Shown here in pieces: positions 61,111 to 64,000 of a stretch of 64,000 nucleotides of DNA. Source of the DNA: Armatimonadota bacterium. Its GTDB lineage: Bacteria > Armatimonadota > UBA5829 > DTJY01. The stretch's first letter is position 1. Each line of letters begins with the position of its first letter. The position numbers and the translations under genes are program-made. The DNA is taken from the NCBI GenBank assembly GCA_029907255.1, contig JARYMF010000008.1, forward strand, positions 1 to 64,000, read 5' to 3'. The notes under the pieces were generated by a model that had not been told where the DNA came from, made no database searches, and was given only the letters and a program-made list of their open reading frames with translations.

Positions 61111-63918
61111 ATGGCAATTTCCAGCGTTTATATTCAATTCAAACAAGACCCTGAGGCTGATAATTTACTAGGACATTTAAAAGAACTAGGCTACAAATTG
61201 GAAGGACTTCGCATTGAGAGAGTCATTCGCCTTGAGGGCAATTGTGATTTGGAGAAACTCAAACCCCTTTTTGTGAATCCTCTTTATCAAACGTACTCTT
61301 ATAATTCGAGGCTTTCACCATTAGATGGGCCAATAGTTGAGATTGGCTATCAGCGAGCCGTGACAGACCCTGAGACTCCCAGCATCTTTGATGGCGCACG
61401 GGCGCTGGGGGTCGAAGGTCTCCAATGGGCACGCCTTAGCCAGAGATACCAATTTATAGGTGCAACAACCGAAGAGGCCCTGCGCATTGTAAAAGAGAAC
61501 TTATATAACCCAATCGTACAAACAATCATCGAACAACCATGGGATTCGTTAAGGCCCCATGGAGAGCCAGAGCCTGTAAAGCATATTCGACTGACTGGGC
61601 TTACTGATGAAGAATTGCTCGAGCTTAGCGAAAAACATTCTTGGTATGCCCCTTTGTCGCAGTTGAAGGCTCTCCAAGGTTACGAGCAAAAAATAGGCAG
61701 ACCGCTGACGGATGCCGAGATAGAAATTATAGTGCAGTCGTGGTCCGACCACTGCTACCATACAACATGGCGGAGTCTGAAGCTATTAGAGAAGCTTCAG
61801 GCGGCAACGGCGAGAATCAATCATCCGCTCGTAGTTTCTGTCTTCAAAGATAATGCGGGCGGAATGAAGTTTTACGATGGTCAGGTTATCCTCATTAAAG
61901 GTGAGACCCACAACTTCCCGTCTTCCATTGCCACTTTTGGTGGAATTGCGACCAAACATGGCGGTGTAATTCGTGACGCCATTGGTTTTGGACGAGGCGG
62001 ATATCCCATCGGCGGCTCCACTATAATGGGCACAATGGACCCAAGGATTTCAGACTCCGAAGTTCCTGCTGGAGCGCTACACCCCAGGATAATTGTTACG
62101 GAGTCAATACGTGGGACAGCATACTATTGCAATCCTATGGGCATTCCAATGATGCATCCTGTATATCGTATACATCCTGGCTATCCAAAGTGCTTTGCAT
62201 TGGGTCATACAGTTGGCATAATTCCTGAAGAATATGCTCTCAAACTTGATCCCATTCCTGGCGACAAAGTAGTTCTGTTCGGTGGGCGGACGGGTCGCGA
62301 TGGCATTCATGGGGCAACAGCAAGCTCGGCAGAAATGACTGGCGAAACGATACATAAGGATGCGGCCGCAGTTCAAATAGGCCACCCAATCACCGAACGG
62401 AAATTCATGACTGCCGTACCGATTCTCCGCGATGCAGGATGTATTCGCTCGATAACGGATCTTGGGGCGGGCGGCATCTCCTGCGCTGTTGGGGAGATGG
62501 GCTCGAAGACCGGCGTTCGCATTGACCTTGCGAAAGTTCCACTCAAAGACGAAAGCCTTGCGCCGTGGGAAATCCTGCTCTCTGAGTCCCAGGAGCGAAT
62601 GCTAGCCGCCATCCCCGCCGAGAAGCTAGACGAAGCTCTGAAAATTCTTCAAAGGTACGACGTGGAATATGCCGTAATCGGCGAATTTACAGATACTCAC
62701 AGGCTTACTGCATATCATGGTGAGACGCTGGTTGCCGACATTGATATGTCTTTCTTGTGGCGTGAATGTCCGATTGATGAAATCGAGATAGTCAAACCCA
62801 AAAGAAATCTAAAACCCATCCAGCGGCCCCAGCCATCCACCCCAAAAGAGTGGAAAGAAGCCGTGGAAAAAGTAATTTCTCACTATCATTGTTGCGACCA
62901 ATCTGCAGCCGGCATGCAGTTTGACTCCACCGTTCAAGGACGTACTGTGCTGGGTCCATACGGTGGTTTGAACGGTAGAATGAGGAACGATGCCTGGGTT
63001 GCTGCTCCCATTCGAGGAAAGCCCTGCGGAGTCGTAACTACTGTGGCGTTCAACCCATTCTATCCCGATGTTGATCCCGCGGGGGCGGCAAGGCTTTCAG
63101 TAATAGAAGCCATTGCAAAGGCAGTGGCGGTAGGTGCAGGCTTAGATGATATCGTATTGTGTGACAATTTCTACACGCCGAAGATTCGCCCTGAAGTTGC
63201 ATGGGAACTGAAGGCTATGGTCGAGACTGTCGCTGAGCTCTCGGAGATATTTGGGACGCCTTTTATATCTGGCAAAGATTCGAGTTCTGGCACTTTCAAG
63301 GCGGAGACCGGCGAACTAATTGATGTGCCTTATACTCTTGTAGTCTCAACACTATGCCGAATACCCGACGTCAGGAGCATCGTCACAAAGAATTTCAAGA
63401 CGCCTGGGAATAAACTTGTTATTCTTGGCAAGCTAGACCCAGAGCGACTAGGTGGGTCGGTTTATCTTGATGCGTTTGGTGAGCGAGGAGATAAGCTTTC
63501 CGATTGGGGGAACGAATGGGCGAAGGACCTCGTCATTACCTACCGCCGCCTGCACAAGTTCTATTGGAACGACAACCCAGTAAAATCAGCCTCGGCAATT
63601 GCTGAAGGTGGAGTGCTCTTCCGCCTTTTCGAGGGTGCAATGGGTTCGGGACTCGGCGCTCGTGTAGACCTTTCCAATTTTCCTGCTGGACGGAAAGATG
63701 GAGCACTTTTTAGCGAGGCTGTTGGGGCGATTCTGCTGGAGTTGCCACCGGACGTCGAGCCTATGGATCTTTTTGGAGGTTTGCCGTGGTTCGAGATTGG
63801 CGAGGTTATTGATACCCCTGAACTTGTCATTAATGACTCCCAGGAAACGCTTCTCAAAGTTTCAATAAGTGACCTAGTAAAAATTTGGGAGAAACCTTTC
63901 ACGGAGGTAGTTGGGTAA
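61111..63918 (+). CDS. purL: Phosphoribosylformylglycinamidine synthase PurL with two fused PurS-like domains
   Basis: The 935-residue protein catalyses the ATP- and glutamine-dependent conversion of FGAR to FGAM in purine synthesis. Residues 1-68 and 72-145 look like two PurS-like modules in tandem (VYIQFKQDPEADNLLGHLK and VEIGYQRAVTDPETPSIFD), followed by a linker with LGLTDEELLELSEK-like helix and the PurL body: QSWSDHCYHTTW (catalytic His), FKDNAGGMKFYDGQVILIKGETHNFPS, GGIATKHGGVIRDAIG, GRTGRDGIHGA and SGKDSSSGTF. The normal small PurL is about 735 residues. A GGGAGG site precedes the ATG at 61111. The purQ start overlaps its stop. Confidence 0.95.
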   Translation: MAISSVYIQFKQDPEADNLLGHLKELGYKLEGLRIERVIRLEGNCDLEKLKPLFVNPLYQTYSYNSRLSPLDGPIVEIGYQRAVTDPETPSIFDGARALGVEGLQWARLSQRYQFIGATTEEALRIVKENLYNPIVQTIIEQPWDSLRPHGEPEPVKHIRLTGLTDEELLELSEKHSWYAPLSQLKALQGYEQKIGRPLTDAEIEIIVQSWSDHCYHTTWRSLKLLEKLQAATARINHPLVVSVFKDNAGGMKFYDGQVILIKGETHNFPSSIATFGGIATKHGGVIRDAIGFGRGGYPIGGSTIMGTMDPRISDSEVPAGALHPRIIVTESIRGTAYYCNPMGIPMMHPVYRIHPGYPKCFALGHTVGIIPEEYALKLDPIPGDKVVLFGGRTGRDGIHGATASSAEMTGETIHKDAAAVQIGHPITERKFMTAVPILRDAGCIRSITDLGAGGISCAVGEMGSKTGVRIDLAKVPLKDESLAPWEILLSESQERMLAAIPAEKLDEALKILQRYDVEYAVIGEFTDTHRLTAYHGETLVADIDMSFLWRECPIDEIEIVKPKRNLKPIQRPQPSTPKEWKEAVEKVISHYHCCDQSAAGMQFDSTVQGRTVLGPYGGLNGRMRNDAWVAAPIRGKPCGVVTTVAFNPFYPDVDPAGAARLSVIEAIAKAVAVGAGLDDIVLCDNFYTPKIRPEVAWELKAMVETVAELSEIFGTPFISGKDSSSGTFKAETGELIDVPYTLVVSTLCRIPDVRSIVTKNFKTPGNKLVILGKLDPERLGGSVYLDAFGERGDKLSDWGNEWAKDLVITYRRLHKFYWNDNPVKSASAIAEGGVLFRLFEGAMGSGLGARVDLSNFPAGRKDGALFSEAVGAILLELPPDVEPMDLFGGLPWFEIGEVIDTPELVINDSQETLLKVSISDLVKIWEKPFTEVVG

Positions 63919-64000
63919 TGGAAAGAAACGCTCTTAATTTTGGAATTCACACGCCAAACACCTCCGCTGTCGTGGCAGTCCTGTATGGCCCTGGCATTAA
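63918..64000 (+). CDS. purQ: Phosphoribosylformylglycinamidine synthase PurQ, 5' fragment
   Basis: The ATG at 63918 overlaps the purL stop (TAATG). The visible 27 codons include TSAVVAVLYGPGI, similar to the first strand and the glycine turn of the PurQ glutaminase domain (VAVxxxPGxN). The rest lies outside the window. Assignment rests on position and the short motif. Confidence 0.75.
   Translation, partial: MERNALNFGIHTPNTSAVVAVLYGPGI

Noticed and set aside
1-64000. tRNA or rRNA genes, phage, insertion sequence or toxin-antitoxin modules
   Set aside because: I looked for T-arm-like GGTTCGA sequences with cloverleaf context, transposase or integrase motifs and paired small genes, and found none convincing.

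Overview
The window is a gene-dense stretch of bacterial chromosome (about 47% G+C by eye, AT-rich spacers, good Shine-Dalgarno sites, sigma-70-type promoters, intrinsic terminators). I see no plasmid, phage, insertion-sequence or CRISPR signature and no rRNA or tRNA gene. Several families here (DUF4091, the DUF6785/DUF6784 membrane protein, golvesin-like/FN3 secreted amidases, pilins with a C-terminal Cys/Gly motif, alpha-type GlnA, a pumping pyrophosphatase) are most often met together in Armatimonadota and similar deep-branching phyla. That placement is inference and no marker here proves it.

Layout. 1-4069 is the 3' part of a huge secreted FN3/golvesin protein, probably an amidase. 4292-9099 holds an HMG-lyase-like aldolase, a U32-like Fe-S protein, an unknown protein and a rhomboid-TPR protein. 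9123-14898 holds a hexose-phosphate mutarotase, TldD, TldE and a DUF6785-type membrane protein. 15135-18663 is a pilin operon of five prepilin-like proteins; the ATPase PilB sits far away at 56773-58521. 18779-27722 holds VanW, the membrane pyrophosphatase, an EEP nuclease, IF-1, an MFS transporter and a SpoIIE-type phosphatase. 27739-41737 mixes secreted sugar-active enzymes (DUF4091, phosphodiester glycosidase, GH43-like) with a PorD ferredoxin, a B12/radical-SAM protein, ClpB, a secreted amidase, a zinc-ribbon coiled coil and an RNase H-YjbQ fusion. 41961-45103 is a divergent glnA/gdhA nitrogen locus. 45229-64000 holds nucleoside hydrolase, Nth, a GH36 galactosidase, gatCAB, an FAD oxidoreductase, queD/queE, rlmN/pilB/DUF3006/ComEC-like, an anSME-like radical SAM enzyme, purL and the start of purQ.

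How the parts fit. The organism looks like a heterotroph using plant- or polysaccharide-derived sugars, assembling type IV/competence pili, remodelling its wall with large secreted amidases, and supporting its membrane gradient with pyrophosphate. GatCAB implies indirect Gln-tRNA and/or Asn-tRNA synthesis, and QueD/QueE imply queuosine synthesis.

The most interesting regulatory signal is at 43296-43855. Divergent glnA and gdhA each have a near-consensus promoter, a leader of about 90-130 nt with small hairpins, and then a strong intrinsic terminator before the start codon. Several loops are hexanucleotides with A at position 1 and G at position 4, as in RNAs bound by ANTAR antiterminators. 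Other notable points are a near-perfect HspR (HAIR) operator inside the clpB promoter, an RNase H-YjbQ fusion with an internal ribosome-binding site, and a long structured leader before the secreted amidase gene at 36213.
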